The translations under genes were made by a program, and so were the position numbers. A DNA stretch of 64,000 nt from NCBI GenBank assembly GCA_947175645.1, contig CAMWNP010000002.1, forward strand, positions 1 through 64,000, in the 5' to 3' direction. The DNA comes from an uncultured Porphyromonadaceae bacterium. GTDB lineage: Bacteria; Bacteroidota; Bacteroidia; Bacteroidales; Muribaculaceae. The notes below the pieces were generated by a model. It worked only from the letters and a program-made list of their open reading frames with translations. It did not search any database and had not been told where the DNA came from. Numbering within the stretch: the stretch's first letter is position 1; each line of letters opens with the position of its first letter. This document shows, piece after piece, positions 33,187 to 42,545 of the stretch.

Positions 33187-34255
33187 CAGTTTCGGAAGAA
33201 TATTCACCCTGACATCCTTCGGCGAGTCTCACGGACCCGCAGTTGGGGGTGTTATTGACGGTATGCCCGCGGGAATAACCATTGACTTTGACCGCATACA
33301 GCATGAACTTGACAGACGTCGCCCGGGGCAGTCAGCAGTGGTGACCTCCCGTAATGAAAAAGACCGAGTGGAAATTCTTTCCGGAATTTTTGAAGGCGTG
33401 ACCACAGGGCAGCCCATTGGTTTTATCGTACGTAACGTCGACCAGCACTCAAATGATTATGAACCTATGCGTCACATTTTCCGCCCCTCCCATGCGGATT
33501 ATACATATACTGAAAAATATGGCATTCGTGACTTTCGTGGAGGTGGCAGATCTTCGGCGCGTGAGACTATATCACGTGTTGTCGCCGGAGCATTCGCACG
33601 TCAGGCTCTCGATGCAATAGGTATCACCATAACTGCCTATACTGAAAGTATCGGAGAAATCTCTGTAGAAGGGAAAAAGATGGATTTTGCAGGCATTGAG
33701 AACAATCCCGTCCGTTGTCCTGACCCTGAAACAGCAGCACGGATGGCTGACCTTCTGATTAACCTCAAGAAAGAAGGTGATACCGTAGGTGGAGTTGTGC
33801 GATGCGTCATCTCCGGAGTTCCTGCCGGTCTGGGTGACCCGGCTTTCGGAAAACTTCAGGCCTTGCTGGCATCGGCCATGATGAGTATTAATGCTGCCAA
33901 GGGATTTGAGTACGGCATGGGATTCGAGGGAGTCTCGCAGACCGGAACCCTTATGAACGATATTTTCACTGTTGATTCCTCAACAGGACGTATACACACT
34001 GAAACAAACTATTCCGGTGGTATTCAGGGTGGCATATCCAACGGTGAGGAGATATATTTCCGCGTGGCTTTCAAGCCCATAGCCACAATTCTTAAACAGC
34101 AGCCCACCGTAACCGATGAAGGTGAGCGGGCAATGCTGAAAGCCCGCGGACGGCACGACCCGTGCGCAGTGCCACGTGCCGTTCCCGTGGTTGAGGCTAT
34201 GACCGCCATGGTGCTTCTTGATGCATGGCTGATGAATAAAACCATTCATATTTAG
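33179..34255 (+). CDS. aroC: Chorismate synthase
   Basis: This 358-residue protein catalyses the last common step of aromatic amino-acid synthesis, turning EPSP into chorismate with reduced FMN. All three family signatures are present: [15 protein letters not shown] near the N-terminus, [14 protein letters not shown] with [12 protein letters not shown] at ~100-130, and a C-terminal [17 protein letters not shown]. The length is standard. It overlaps ybaK by 8 bp, so translation is probably coupled. Confidence 0.96.
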   Translation: MNNSFGRIFTLTSFGESHGPAVGGVIDGMPAGITIDFDRIQHELDRRRPGQSAVVTSRNEKDRVEILSGIFEGVTTGQPIGFIVRNVDQHSNDYEPMRHIFRPSHADYTYTEKYGIRDFRGGGRSSARETISRVVAGAFARQALDAIGITITAYTESIGEISVEGKKMDFAGIENNPVRCPDPETAARMADLLINLKKEGDTVGGVVRCVISGVPAGLGDPAFGKLQALLASAMMSINAAKGFEYGMGFEGVSQTGTLMNDIFTVDSSTGRIHTETNYSGGIQGGISNGEEIYFRVAFKPIATILKQQPTVTDEGERAMLKARGRHDPCAVPRAVPVVEAMTAMVLLDAWLMNKTIHI

Positions 34256-34264
34256 CCTTTGGAT

Positions 34265-35167
34265 ATGGCTGACGCTCTCTACCGTACATACTCACATTAT
34301 CTTGCTGAGCGTTTCCCGTGGAAAATGCAGAAACTTACGGTGAACGCCGGCTTTACCTGTCCCAACCGCGATGGCTCAAAGGGGAGGGGAGGGTGCATCT
34401 ATTGCAACAACCAGTCGTTCAATCCCTCTTTTTCCTCAAAAGGGGAAACGGTGACGGAGCAGTTGGCCAAAGGAAAACGATTTTTTGCCAGGAAATTTCC
34501 GGATATGCACTATCTTGCTTATTTTCAGGCGTATACCAATACACATTCCGATAATATAGATTATTTGATCAACCTTTATGAAGAGGCTCTGTCAGTCCCT
34601 GACGTCGAAGGTGTGATAATAGGAACGCGTCCTGACTGTATGACGGACAAACTTTTGACCCGTCTCGCTGATATGAATAGTTTCCCGGGCAGAGTTATGG
34701 TGGAATATGGTGCGGAAACCGCTGATGACGCCACTCTGAAACTGATTAATCGCTGCCACACGTGGAATGATACCGCCGATGCCTGTCGCAGGACTGCCGA
34801 TGCCGGAATAGACTGCGGTATACATCTCATTCTCGGACTGCCTGGTGAAACGGATTCGGATATGATGCGTACGGTCGATCTTGCCGGTGCCCTTCCCATC
34901 CTGACAGTGAAGTTTCATCAGTTGCAGGTTATCCGTGGCACACTCCTCGCACGTATGGTGGAAACCGGCGAGATGCAACTGCCGGAGATGACCCTTGACA
35001 GATACCTTGACTTGTGTGTGGAAATTGTGAGGAGGATGCCAGGTCACATAGCCATAGAACGTTTTACCTCACAGTCACCCGACGAACTCCTTGTTTCCCC
35101 CCGCTGGGGAATAAAGAATTATCAGTTTACGAATCTGCTTGCAAATCGGCTGAAGCGGCAGATGTAA
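34265..35167 (+). CDS. YhcC-like radical SAM protein (TIGR01212 type)
   Basis: This is 300 residues from the ATG at 34265; a TTG 6 bp upstream is the alternative. It has the extended radical SAM cluster motif CPNRDGSKGRGGCIYC (Cys-x11-Cys-x2-Cys) preceded by KMQKLTVNAGFT, and the GTRPDCMTD, VEYGAETADD, HLILGLPGE and VKFHQLQVIRGT segments of the family. Relatives are thought to act on RNA or in oxygen-independent modification; the substrate is not established. It lies 9 bp after aroC. Confidence 0.85.
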   Translation: MADALYRTYSHYLAERFPWKMQKLTVNAGFTCPNRDGSKGRGGCIYCNNQSFNPSFSSKGETVTEQLAKGKRFFARKFPDMHYLAYFQAYTNTHSDNIDYLINLYEEALSVPDVEGVIIGTRPDCMTDKLLTRLADMNSFPGRVMVEYGAETADDATLKLINRCHTWNDTADACRRTADAGIDCGIHLILGLPGETDSDMMRTVDLAGALPILTVKFHQLQVIRGTLLARMVETGEMQLPEMTLDRYLDLCVEIVRRMPGHIAIERFTSQSPDELLVSPRWGIKNYQFTNLLANRLKRQM

Positions 35168-35510
35168 CGACTCGCGGATTTGCGTCAGCAAACGATTGGA
35201 TGCACCTTAAAAATCGTTTAAATTAAAAAAAGCGGGGCAAAAAATTTTGTAGATTGAAAATATAATAATACATTTGCATTGATAAAAAGGCGGGAACGGG
35301 TGCGCCCGTAACTGAACTTACAGTCTGAAACTTCGCTCTGTAACCCTTAAAGTAGTAATAATTAAATAATTAATACCATCAAAAATTGATAGACCGATTA
35401 TCCTTGGATAAAACGCTTTCAAATTGAAATACCTTCTGTCAGGAAACAAAACAAAATCAATATAATCATTTAACATTTTCAAAAAACTAATCAAACAAAT
35501 TTATTAAATT
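35168..35510 (+). other. 343-bp gap with promoter and long leader of exbB
   Basis: It holds the promoter at 35246 and then an untranslated leader. Two small hairpins lie near its 5' end: 35296-35300 with 35305-35309 (ACGGG/CCCGT), and 35318-35323 with 35338-35343 (TTACAG/CTGTAA). The last ~150 nt are A-rich and apparently unstructured up to the ATG. I recognise no riboswitch. Confidence 0.6.
35246..35276 (+). promoter_or_regulatory. Promoter for the exbB-tonB operon
   Basis: TTTG at 35246-35249, a 19-bp spacer, then TACATTTG at 35269-35276. The predicted start near 35282 gives a leader of about 228 nt. Confidence 0.8.
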
Positions 35511-36374
35511 ATGGAAAAGCCCGCACAAAAAGGTTCTACACCTGCTGTAAAAACTGGTGGAAATGTTCGCGGTATTAAGAACGCATTCTTGGTTATCGTT
35601 GCTTGCTTCATCATCGCATGGTGCCTCTTCTTGTTCGTATTCGGTGCACCCTCTCACTTCGATTTCGACGGTGACTATCACGGTGCTTCAATGTTCTTTG
35701 CCGGTGACCTCAAATATCACCCCAATGACTTGATCGGTACAATCTTCAAAGGTGGTATCATCGTGCCTGTTCTTCAGACTCTCTTCCTTACCGTTATCGT
35801 TCTCTCTGTTGAACGTTGGATCGCTCTCGGAAGTGCAAAAGGTAAAGGTAACATCACCGTTTTCGTTCGTAACATCAAGGCTTGTCTCGCTAAAAACGAC
35901 ATCGAAGGCGCTCAGGCTCTCTGCGCTAAACAGAAAGGTTCTGTAGCCGCTGTTGTTTCTGCTGCTCTCGTTCGTTACAAAGAAATGGATGAAAACACAG
36001 TTCTTACTAAAGAACAGAAAGTTGCTACTCTCCAGAAAGAAGTTGAAGAAGCAACCGCTATGGAAATGCCTTCTCTCCAGCAGAACCTCCCCATCGTTGC
36101 TACCCTGACCACCCTCGGTACTCTCGTCGGTCTTCTCGGTACTGTGATCGGTATGATCAAATCATTCCAGGCTCTTTCTGCTTCTGGTGCTCCTGACTCA
36201 ACCGAACTTTCTACCGGTATCTCTGAAGCACTTGTGAACACTGCCTTCGGTATCGCAACCGGTGCATTCGCAGTTATCTCTTACAACTTCTACACCAACA
36301 AAATCGATAACCTCACTTACGCTATCGACGAAATCGGCTATTCAATTGTTCAGTCATTTGCAGCCAACCACTAA
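35511..36374 (+). CDS. exbB: ExbB/TolQ/MotA-family proton channel protein
   Basis: This 287-residue inner-membrane protein has hydrophobic helices at ~22-45 and ~80-102, then two long ones at ~195-220 (VATLTTLGTLVGLLGTVIGMI) and ~235-262 (SEALVNTAFGIATGAFAVISYN). The last two match the channel core of the MotA/TolQ/ExbB family. With the two ExbD proteins it uses the proton gradient to drive TonB. The gene's codon choice is strongly biased (repeated GCT, GGT, CTC), suggesting high expression. It is the first gene of the operon. Confidence 0.9.
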   Translation: MEKPAQKGSTPAVKTGGNVRGIKNAFLVIVACFIIAWCLFLFVFGAPSHFDFDGDYHGASMFFAGDLKYHPNDLIGTIFKGGIIVPVLQTLFLTVIVLSVERWIALGSAKGKGNITVFVRNIKACLAKNDIEGAQALCAKQKGSVAAVVSAALVRYKEMDENTVLTKEQKVATLQKEVEEATAMEMPSLQQNLPIVATLTTLGTLVGLLGTVIGMIKSFQALSASGAPDSTELSTGISEALVNTAFGIATGAFAVISYNFYTNKIDNLTYAIDEIGYSIVQSFAANH

Positions 36375-36417
36375 TCCTTATTTTACAGTTTATTAATCTA
36401 TTTATTAAAGGTAAAAT

Positions 36418-37152
36418 ATGGGAAAAGTAAAAATTAAAAAGAAGAGCACCCTCATCGACATGACCGCGATGAGTGACGTGACCGTTCTTCTGCTTACTTT
36501 CTTCATGTTGACCTCAACCTTCCTCGCTAAGGAACCCGTCACCGTTATCACACCTTCTTCAGTTTCTGAAATCAAGGTCCCTGTTTCAAACGTGGCTTCT
36601 GTTCTGGTTAGCCCGGAAGGAAAAGTGTTCCTCTCTGTTCTCGGTGAGGCTGACCTTGACACCTATGACGAATCATGGTCAAGCGAAGGCGTCCGGAAAG
36701 CAGCCCTGAGGGAGGCTTCTAAAAGATATGAAGAATTGACAGGCACCAAAACCAACATCACTGAAATGGATTTGGAGAAGTTTGCCAAGATCGGTTCGTT
36801 CGGTGTGCCTCTGGCTAAAATGCATGAATTCCTGCAGTTGGATCAATCTAAACAGGATGAATGGCTTGGCGACACCAGTCGCAAAGACAACGGAATCCCT
36901 ATGGTTGACATCAACTATATGGAAGGTGATGCACCCGCTGTAACTAACGAATTCCAGATTTGGATGCGTGCCATCCGTGACAAAGCCGGTAACGAAAACC
37001 TTACTTCCGCTATGAAGAAAGGTGAAGGTATCGCTGTCAAGGCTGACCGCAACACAAACTATGAAACTATTCATGGCGTACTGGATAACCTCCAGACTAT
37101 CAAAATGAACCGTTTCACTGTTATGACTGCTCTTAAAACTGAAAACGACTAA
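36418..37152 (+). CDS. exbD: ExbD-like biopolymer transport protein, copy 1
   Basis: This 244-residue protein has a short basic cytoplasmic start and one membrane helix (~18-40, SDVTVLLLTFFMLTSTFLA) with the conserved Asp20 of ExbD proton channels. A periplasmic domain follows that is longer than E. coli ExbD (141 residues). It contains a unique insert (~60-190), then a C-terminal VKADRNTNYETIHGVLDNLQ segment typical of ExbD. It lies 43 bp after exbB and 2 bp before copy 2. Confidence 0.88.
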   Translation: MGKVKIKKKSTLIDMTAMSDVTVLLLTFFMLTSTFLAKEPVTVITPSSVSEIKVPVSNVASVLVSPEGKVFLSVLGEADLDTYDESWSSEGVRKAALREASKRYEELTGTKTNITEMDLEKFAKIGSFGVPLAKMHEFLQLDQSKQDEWLGDTSRKDNGIPMVDINYMEGDAPAVTNEFQIWMRAIRDKAGNENLTSAMKKGEGIAVKADRNTNYETIHGVLDNLQTIKMNRFTVMTALKTEND

Positions 37153-37154
37153 TT

Positions 37155-37901
37155 ATGGCACAAATTGATACATCAGGGGGCGGCGGTAAAAAGAAAAAAG
37201 GCGCCCAGAAAAAGATGGCTATCCACGTGGACTTCACCCCCATGGTGGATATGAACATGCTTTTGATTACTTTCTTCATGCTGTGTACCACCATGATCAA
37301 GTCGCAGACCCTCAACATTTCACTCCCCTCTAACGAGAAGATTGAAAATGAAGAGCAGCAGTCTAAGGCTAAGAATTCAGAAGCAATTACTATGATCCTT
37401 ACCACCGAGCGTGATAAAGACGGTAATCCCAAAATCGATGAAACCGGTCATCAGAAAAACATCATCTACTACTATGAAGGTAAACCCTTCGTTGAAGATG
37501 CTAACAAAGACGGTCTGATCGATGAATCACCCGATGGTTACGGTATCCTCCGTTCCGAGAAGTTCCTTGGTAACGACAACGGAGTCGAACAGGGTATCCG
37601 TAAAATCCTCCATAATAAGAATAAGGAAGCACTCGAAAAAATCGACGAACAGAAAAAACTCTGGCGTGAGAAAAAAATCACTGACGAGGAATTCCAGGCT
37701 AAAGCCCGCGAAATTCGTAATGACTCTACTCTCACACGTCCGGTTGTAATTATCAAGGCTACTCCCGAGGCCTCTTGGGAAAGCGTGATAACCGCTCTCG
37801 ACGAGATGCAGATCAACCAGATCTCACGTTATCAGATCGACAACATGAACCAGGTTGACTCCGCTCTTATTACTGACTATATTGCTAAAAACCGCAAATA
37901 A
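37155..37901 (+). CDS. exbD: ExbD-like biopolymer transport protein, copy 2
   Basis: This 248-residue protein has an N-terminal Gly/Lys-rich tail, then the helix VDFTPMVDMNMLLITFFMLCTTM with the conserved Asp32. The periplasmic part is extended and very charged (~55-200). It ends with the ExbD-like segment VVIIKATPEASWESVITALDEMQ. Two different ExbD subunits per ExbB is the usual Bacteroidetes arrangement, so a mixed channel is likely. Confidence 0.88.
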   Translation: MAQIDTSGGGGKKKKGAQKKMAIHVDFTPMVDMNMLLITFFMLCTTMIKSQTLNISLPSNEKIENEEQQSKAKNSEAITMILTTERDKDGNPKIDETGHQKNIIYYYEGKPFVEDANKDGLIDESPDGYGILRSEKFLGNDNGVEQGIRKILHNKNKEALEKIDEQKKLWREKKITDEEFQAKAREIRNDSTLTRPVVIIKATPEASWESVITALDEMQINQISRYQIDNMNQVDSALITDYIAKNRK

Positions 37902-37948
37902 TAGTGATGACTGACTATATTTTATTAACCCTTTAAAATCGCAAGGAT

Positions 37949-38815
37949 ATGCCAAAAGATGTAGATCTTTCATCAAAAGAATGGCGCGACCTAATTTTTG
38001 AAGGCAAAAACAAGGATTTCGGTGCATACGAACTTCGTAAGAAATCCGACGGCCGTCATAACCGCGCTATGTTATATACTATTTTCGGTCTGATTGTTGT
38101 CCTCATCGGTGGTTTCTGCTATGGTGTTTATAACGATATCAAGATGAAACAGAAAGAAGCCGAACTTCAGGCTCAACTCGAACAGCAGATGATGGAACTC
38201 CAGAATCAGCAGGACGAGGAACAGCAGGAAGAAGAGGAGGAAGTTCAGCAGCGTGTTGAAGAACAGAAACCCGAAGCCCTTCCTGAAGAAATCCTCAACA
38301 CCATGAAAGCGACTGAGATCGCCGTGGTTGATGATGATGAGGTAGTTGAAGAAATCAAGTCACAGGATGAATTGAAGGAAACTACTACTGCAATCGGTTC
38401 AACCAACTTTGACCAGGGTACTGATGACCTTAATGTGGTTCGTGAGTACAAGGAAGAAGTTATCGTTGAGGAAAAGACTCCTGTTGACGACAACCAGGTA
38501 TTCCAGTCAGTTGAACAGATGCCCCAGTTCCCCGGTGGCGATGTTGAACTTATGAAATACATCAACTCTCACATCAAGTATCCCACAATGGCAATGGAAA
38601 ACAACATCCAGGGTCGTGTGGTGGTTCAGTTCGTCGTAACCAAAAACGGTTCTATCGGCGAAGTTAAAGTGCTCCGCTCACGTGATAAAGACCTCGACAA
38701 CGAGGCTGTTCGCGTGGTGAAGTCACTCCCCAACTTCATCCCCGGTAAGATGAACGGTCAGCCCGTGAACGTTTGGTATACTCTCCCCGTGAACTTCAAA
38801 CTCCAGGGCGTGTAA
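37949..38815 (+). CDS. tonB: TonB-family energy transducer
   Basis: This 288-residue protein has a cytoplasmic N-terminus of ~40 residues with the WRDLIFEGKNKDFGAYELR motif seen in Bacteroidetes TonB proteins, and one membrane helix (~44-66). A periplasmic spacer follows that is Gln/Glu-rich (~70-110) and acidic to ~190, not the Pro-rich spacer of E. coli. The TonB C-terminal domain (~200-288) contains YPTMAMENNIQGRVVVQFVV and ends in WYTLPVNFKLQGV. It passes ExbBD energy to TonB-dependent (SusC-type) outer-membrane receptors. Confidence 0.92.
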   Translation: MPKDVDLSSKEWRDLIFEGKNKDFGAYELRKKSDGRHNRAMLYTIFGLIVVLIGGFCYGVYNDIKMKQKEAELQAQLEQQMMELQNQQDEEQQEEEEEVQQRVEEQKPEALPEEILNTMKATEIAVVDDDEVVEEIKSQDELKETTTAIGSTNFDQGTDDLNVVREYKEEVIVEEKTPVDDNQVFQSVEQMPQFPGGDVELMKYINSHIKYPTMAMENNIQGRVVVQFVVTKNGSIGEVKVLRSRDKDLDNEAVRVVKSLPNFIPGKMNGQPVNVWYTLPVNFKLQGV

Positions 38816-38837
38816 TCCATCCACAATATTTGATTAT

Positions 38838-38880
38838 GCAGGGTGTGTCAATTCAGTTTGGCACACCCTGCTTTCCTTTT
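38838..38880 (+). terminator. Terminator after tonB
   Basis: GCAGGGTGTG (38838-38847) pairs with CACACCCTGC (38862-38871), followed by TTTCCTTTT. The stem resembles those at 121 and 22733. Confidence 0.85.
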
Positions 38881-38947
38881 GCCGCCATACCGGATTTTTT
38901 TCGTCTGAACTTTTATAAAATTTTCACAAAACTATTGTTGAATTATT

Positions 38948-38977
38948 TTTGTAATATTTTAAAAATAAGTATCTTTG
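38948..38977 (+). promoter_or_regulatory. Promoter for the phosphohexomutase gene
   Basis: TTTG at 38948-38951, an 18-bp spacer, then TATCTTTG at 38970-38977. The leader is about 80 nt. Confidence 0.75.
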
Positions 38978-39063
38978 CTTAGTCACTCAGGTTTTGGGAT
39001 AACACCCCGGGCGGAGATGACTTCACGTAAGAAAAAAGTTAAACATTTAAAATATCCTCACAG

Positions 39064-40812
39064 ATGGAAAATACTGATCTTATAAAAAATGTGACTGAGA
39101 AAGCACAGGTTTGGTTATCAGATCTTTATGATGCTGAAACTCGTGCCGAAGTGCAACGTATGCTCGATGCAGAGGACAAAACGGAACTGATTGAATCATT
39201 CTATAAGGACCTTGAGTTCGGTACCGGTGGATTACGCGGCATCATGGGTGCCGGAACTAACCGCATGAACATCTACACCGTAGGAGCCGCAACCCAGGGA
39301 CTTGCCAACTATCTTAAAGAAGCATTCAGCGGACTGGAACAGATTTCCGTTGCAGTTGGTCATGACGTGCGCAACAATTCCCGCAAGTTTGCTGAAATAG
39401 TCGCTAATATATTCTCAGCAAACGGAATAAAGGTTTATCTCTTTGACAATTTCCGTCCCACACCTGAACTTTCATTCGCCATTCGCCATTTCCATTGCCA
39501 GAGCGGTGTGAATATCACTGCGTCTCACAATCCCAAGGAATACAATGGCTATAAGGCTTACTGGGAAGATGGTGCTCAGATCATCGCCCCCCATGATGTG
39601 AATATCATTGACCACGTAAACAAAATCAAGAATGTCAGCGAAATAAAGTTCGAGGGTAATCCTGAACTTATTCAGATTGTGGGTGATGAGGTTGACACCG
39701 CATTTCTCGATGCCATCAAAGGACTGTCGCTCAGTCCGGAAATCAACGAAAAGTTCAGCGATCTGAAGATTGTTTATACTCCCATCCACGGAACCGGTGT
39801 GGAACTCGTTCCCCGTTCGCTTAAAAATTACGGATTCAAGAACATTATCCACGTCCCCGAACAGGATATACCCAGCGGTGATTTCCCCACTGTTGACTCT
39901 CCCAACCCTGAGAATCCCTCGGCTATGGCAATGGCTATTGCCAAGGCTATGGAAACAAACGCTGATCTTGTTATGGCATCTGACCCTGACGCCGACCGTA
40001 TAGGCTGCGTTATGCGTGACAATAAAGGTGAGTATGTCCTTATCAACGGTAACCAGATAGTCATGATTCTTCTGTATTATCTGATGAACCGTAATGCCGA
40101 ACTCGGTCTGCTCAAAGGTAACGAATATATAGTAAAGACCATTGTTACAACTGAGACCATCAAGTCAATAGCAGAAAGCAACAACATCAAGATGTTTGAC
40201 TGCTACACCGGATTCAAATGGATAGCATCCGTTATACGTGACATGGAAGGTGTGGGACGCTATCTCGGTGGTGGTGAGGAAAGTTACGGCTTCCTGGCCG
40301 AAACTTTCGCTCGTGATAAAGACTGTGTGTCAGCAATTTCGTTGATGGCCGAGGCTTGTGCATGGGCTAAGAACAAAGGTCTGGACTTCCTTGGACTGCT
40401 TCAGGAAATCTACATCAAGAACGGTTTCTCACACGAAGTGGGCATATCAGTTGTCCGTCCAGGAAAGAGTGGCGCTGAAGAAATCCAGGCTATGATGAAA
40501 CAATTCCGTGAAAATCCCCCCAAAACTCTTGGAGGAAGCGAAATTGTAACCATCAAGGATTACGAGGCTCTCACACTTACCGAACCTAAGACCGGTAAGG
40601 TAACTGATATTGACATGCCTGTTACCTCTAACGTGCTACAGTATTTCACCGCTGATGGCTCAAAAGTATCAATCCGTCCATCCGGAACTGAACCGAAAAT
40701 CAAGTTCTATATTGAGGTGAAGGAGAAAATGGAATCAGCGGCGGACTACGATAAATGCAACGCGCTGGCTAACGAAAAAATTGAATCAATCAAGAAGGAT
40801 CTCGGAATCTGA
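39064..40812 (+). CDS. Phospho-sugar mutase (phosphoglucomutase/phosphomannomutase)
   Basis: This 582-residue alpha-D-phosphohexomutase is of the long bacterial PgcA-like type. It starts with the family's FGTGGLRGIMGAG. It has the phosphoserine loop NITASHNPKEYNG (active Ser), the metal loop DPDADRIG, the sugar loop GGGEESYGF and the C-terminal phosphate loop RPSGTEPKIKFY. It interconverts hexose 1- and 6-phosphates, feeding nucleotide-sugar synthesis; glucose or mannose preference cannot be read here. It is flanked by its own promoter and terminator. Confidence 0.9.
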   Translation: MENTDLIKNVTEKAQVWLSDLYDAETRAEVQRMLDAEDKTELIESFYKDLEFGTGGLRGIMGAGTNRMNIYTVGAATQGLANYLKEAFSGLEQISVAVGHDVRNNSRKFAEIVANIFSANGIKVYLFDNFRPTPELSFAIRHFHCQSGVNITASHNPKEYNGYKAYWEDGAQIIAPHDVNIIDHVNKIKNVSEIKFEGNPELIQIVGDEVDTAFLDAIKGLSLSPEINEKFSDLKIVYTPIHGTGVELVPRSLKNYGFKNIIHVPEQDIPSGDFPTVDSPNPENPSAMAMAIAKAMETNADLVMASDPDADRIGCVMRDNKGEYVLINGNQIVMILLYYLMNRNAELGLLKGNEYIVKTIVTTETIKSIAESNNIKMFDCYTGFKWIASVIRDMEGVGRYLGGGEESYGFLAETFARDKDCVSAISLMAEACAWAKNKGLDFLGLLQEIYIKNGFSHEVGISVVRPGKSGAEEIQAMMKQFRENPPKTLGGSEIVTIKDYEALTLTEPKTGKVTDIDMPVTSNVLQYFTADGSKVSIRPSGTEPKIKFYIEVKEKMESAADYDKCNALANEKIESIKKDLGI

Positions 40813-40833
40813 TTCCGGTCATAAAACCTCTTT

Positions 40834-40870
40834 AAAAGGCATCGCCGTGAAGCATGGCGATGCCTTTTTT
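40834..40870 (+). terminator. Terminator after the phosphohexomutase gene
   Basis: AAAAGGCATCGCC (40834-40846) pairs with GGCGATGCCTTTT (40856-40868), continuing in a T run. Confidence 0.92.
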
Positions 40871-40933
40871 GCTCTTATGACAACAACATTGGTAAACCTG
40901 CTTATCCCCGACCGGATATAATGAGCGTTTCAG

Positions 40934-40964
40934 TTGCGTAGAAGTCAAATAATGACTAACTTTG
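40934..40964 (+). promoter_or_regulatory. Promoter for the glycan cluster
   Basis: TTG at 40934-40936, a 20-bp spacer, then TAACTTTG at 40957-40964. The start at 40993 is 28 bp beyond the box. Confidence 0.75.
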
Positions 40965-40992
40965 CAAGGAGAATAACATCACTGACAGGTCA

Positions 40993-42525
40993 ATGTCACA
41001 TAGCGAAGAAAATAAACGTATTGCCAAGAATTCGCTGTATCTGTATCTTCGGAAACTGATAACGGTTTTCATAGGTCTATATTCATCACGTCTGCTTCTG
41101 GAGCAGTTGGGGCTTGATGACTTTGGCCTATACGGACTTGTTGGAAGTGTTATCATGCTGTTCGGATCAATTAAAGTTCTGTTCACGGATTCCATACGCA
41201 GATTCATAAACATAGAAAAAGGACGGTGTAATCCAGAGCGAATCCGCCTGATATTCACTTACGGAGTGGTGCTTAACCTGATTATTGCGTTGATTTTCGT
41301 GACTGTGGTGGAAATTGCCGGAGTTATAATGATACCCAGGCTCAATATTCAACCGGAATCTGTTTCTACCGCCATGTGGGTACTCCAGTTCTCACTTGCT
41401 TCAGCAGTGGTAACCATTATGACCACACCCTATGATGCGGTTATGATTGCCAACGAGCGGTTTGATGCGTTTGCATTGTTTGCCGTGGTTGACTCGTTGC
41501 TCAGATTCGGTGCTGTTTTGCTATTGATATTTTGTCCCGCGAACAAGGTGATATGGTATTCGGTGTTCATGTTCCTCGGAGCGGTGATAGTCCGCATAAT
41601 CTCAGCAATGTATTGCTCCCGTAGGTTCGGCGATGAGGTTAAGTATCTATGGAAACGTGACAAGCAGTTGCTCCGTGAGATGACATTCTTCTCAGGATGG
41701 AATTTTCTGGGACGTGCCGGCTGGACTCTTTATGACGGAGGCGTGAACATACTACTTAATATATTTGGAGGAGTTGCGGTAAATGCTGCGCGTTCAGTGG
41801 CAATGAACGTAAAGAATATGGTGACTCAGTTTACTCTTGACACACTCTCCGGATTCCGTCCCCAGACCGTAAAATCTTATGGAGCCGGAAATTTCGACAG
41901 ATTTGAGGAACTTGTGTTCAGCGCATCGAAATTCTGTTTTGTGGTTTCGGCTGTCATGGCTTTCACCTGTTCCATATTCTGTCACTTCCTCATCAGATTG
42001 TGGCTTGGCGAGATTCCCCCATACTCTGTTGATTTCGTTAAGGCTTTGATGCTTGCCTTTTTGTTGGGAGGCCCTAACTATGGAATCAATATGGTTTTTG
42101 ACTCCTCGGCAAAACTCAAGACATTTGAAATCTGGACTATCACGGTCTTTGCAATTTCCTTGGGGGGAGGCTATCTTGTACTTCATTTTGGATTCCCTTT
42201 CTATCAGGTATTCATTGTTGCCGCACTGTGTGAGGTTATCCAGATGTTAGGTTCACTTATCCTTGCAAAACGTGAAGTAGAATTCCCGGCAGCACGATAT
42301 TTCAGGAAAGTTCTGATCAGATGCTATTCAACCTGTGTCATTCTTTGCGTAGCATACGTAGGATTTAACCGCTTTTTTGTTGCTAATGAATCATGGTTAA
42401 CCATGATTTGGGAGGGGGCGTTGGCGTTATTGTTCGTCCTTGCGGTCTGCTACCTCCTTGTCTTCAATAATAAAGAACGGACCATAGCACTTGAAATGGT
42501 AATGCATAAAATCCGCAGGAAATAA
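40993..42525 (+). CDS. Polysaccharide/oligosaccharide flippase (Wzx-like, MOP superfamily)
   Basis: This 510-residue, highly hydrophobic protein has about 12-14 membrane helices and opens with RIAKNSLYLYLRKLITVFIGLYSSRLLLEQLGLDDFGLYGLVGSV, the usual N-terminal pattern of lipopolysaccharide/O-unit flippases. It would move lipid-linked sugars across the inner membrane. A glycosyltransferase and an acetyltransferase follow in the same direction (gaps 20 and -4 bp), which supports a surface-glycan role. The sugar is unknown. Confidence 0.82.
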   Translation: MSHSEENKRIAKNSLYLYLRKLITVFIGLYSSRLLLEQLGLDDFGLYGLVGSVIMLFGSIKVLFTDSIRRFINIEKGRCNPERIRLIFTYGVVLNLIIALIFVTVVEIAGVIMIPRLNIQPESVSTAMWVLQFSLASAVVTIMTTPYDAVMIANERFDAFALFAVVDSLLRFGAVLLLIFCPANKVIWYSVFMFLGAVIVRIISAMYCSRRFGDEVKYLWKRDKQLLREMTFFSGWNFLGRAGWTLYDGGVNILLNIFGGVAVNAARSVAMNVKNMVTQFTLDTLSGFRPQTVKSYGAGNFDRFEELVFSASKFCFVVSAVMAFTCSIFCHFLIRLWLGEIPPYSVDFVKALMLAFLLGGPNYGINMVFDSSAKLKTFEIWTITVFAISLGGGYLVLHFGFPFYQVFIVAALCEVIQMLGSLILAKREVEFPAARYFRKVLIRCYSTCVILCVAYVGFNRFFVANESWLTMIWEGALALLFVLAVCYLLVFNNKERTIALEMVMHKIRRK

Positions 42526-42545
42526 ACAGGTTTAAATCTACACAG

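Noticed and set aside
38838..38880. Hairpin after tonB as part of a riboswitch for the next gene
   Set aside because: It is followed by a T-rich run and precedes the promoter of the next gene, so it is a terminator.
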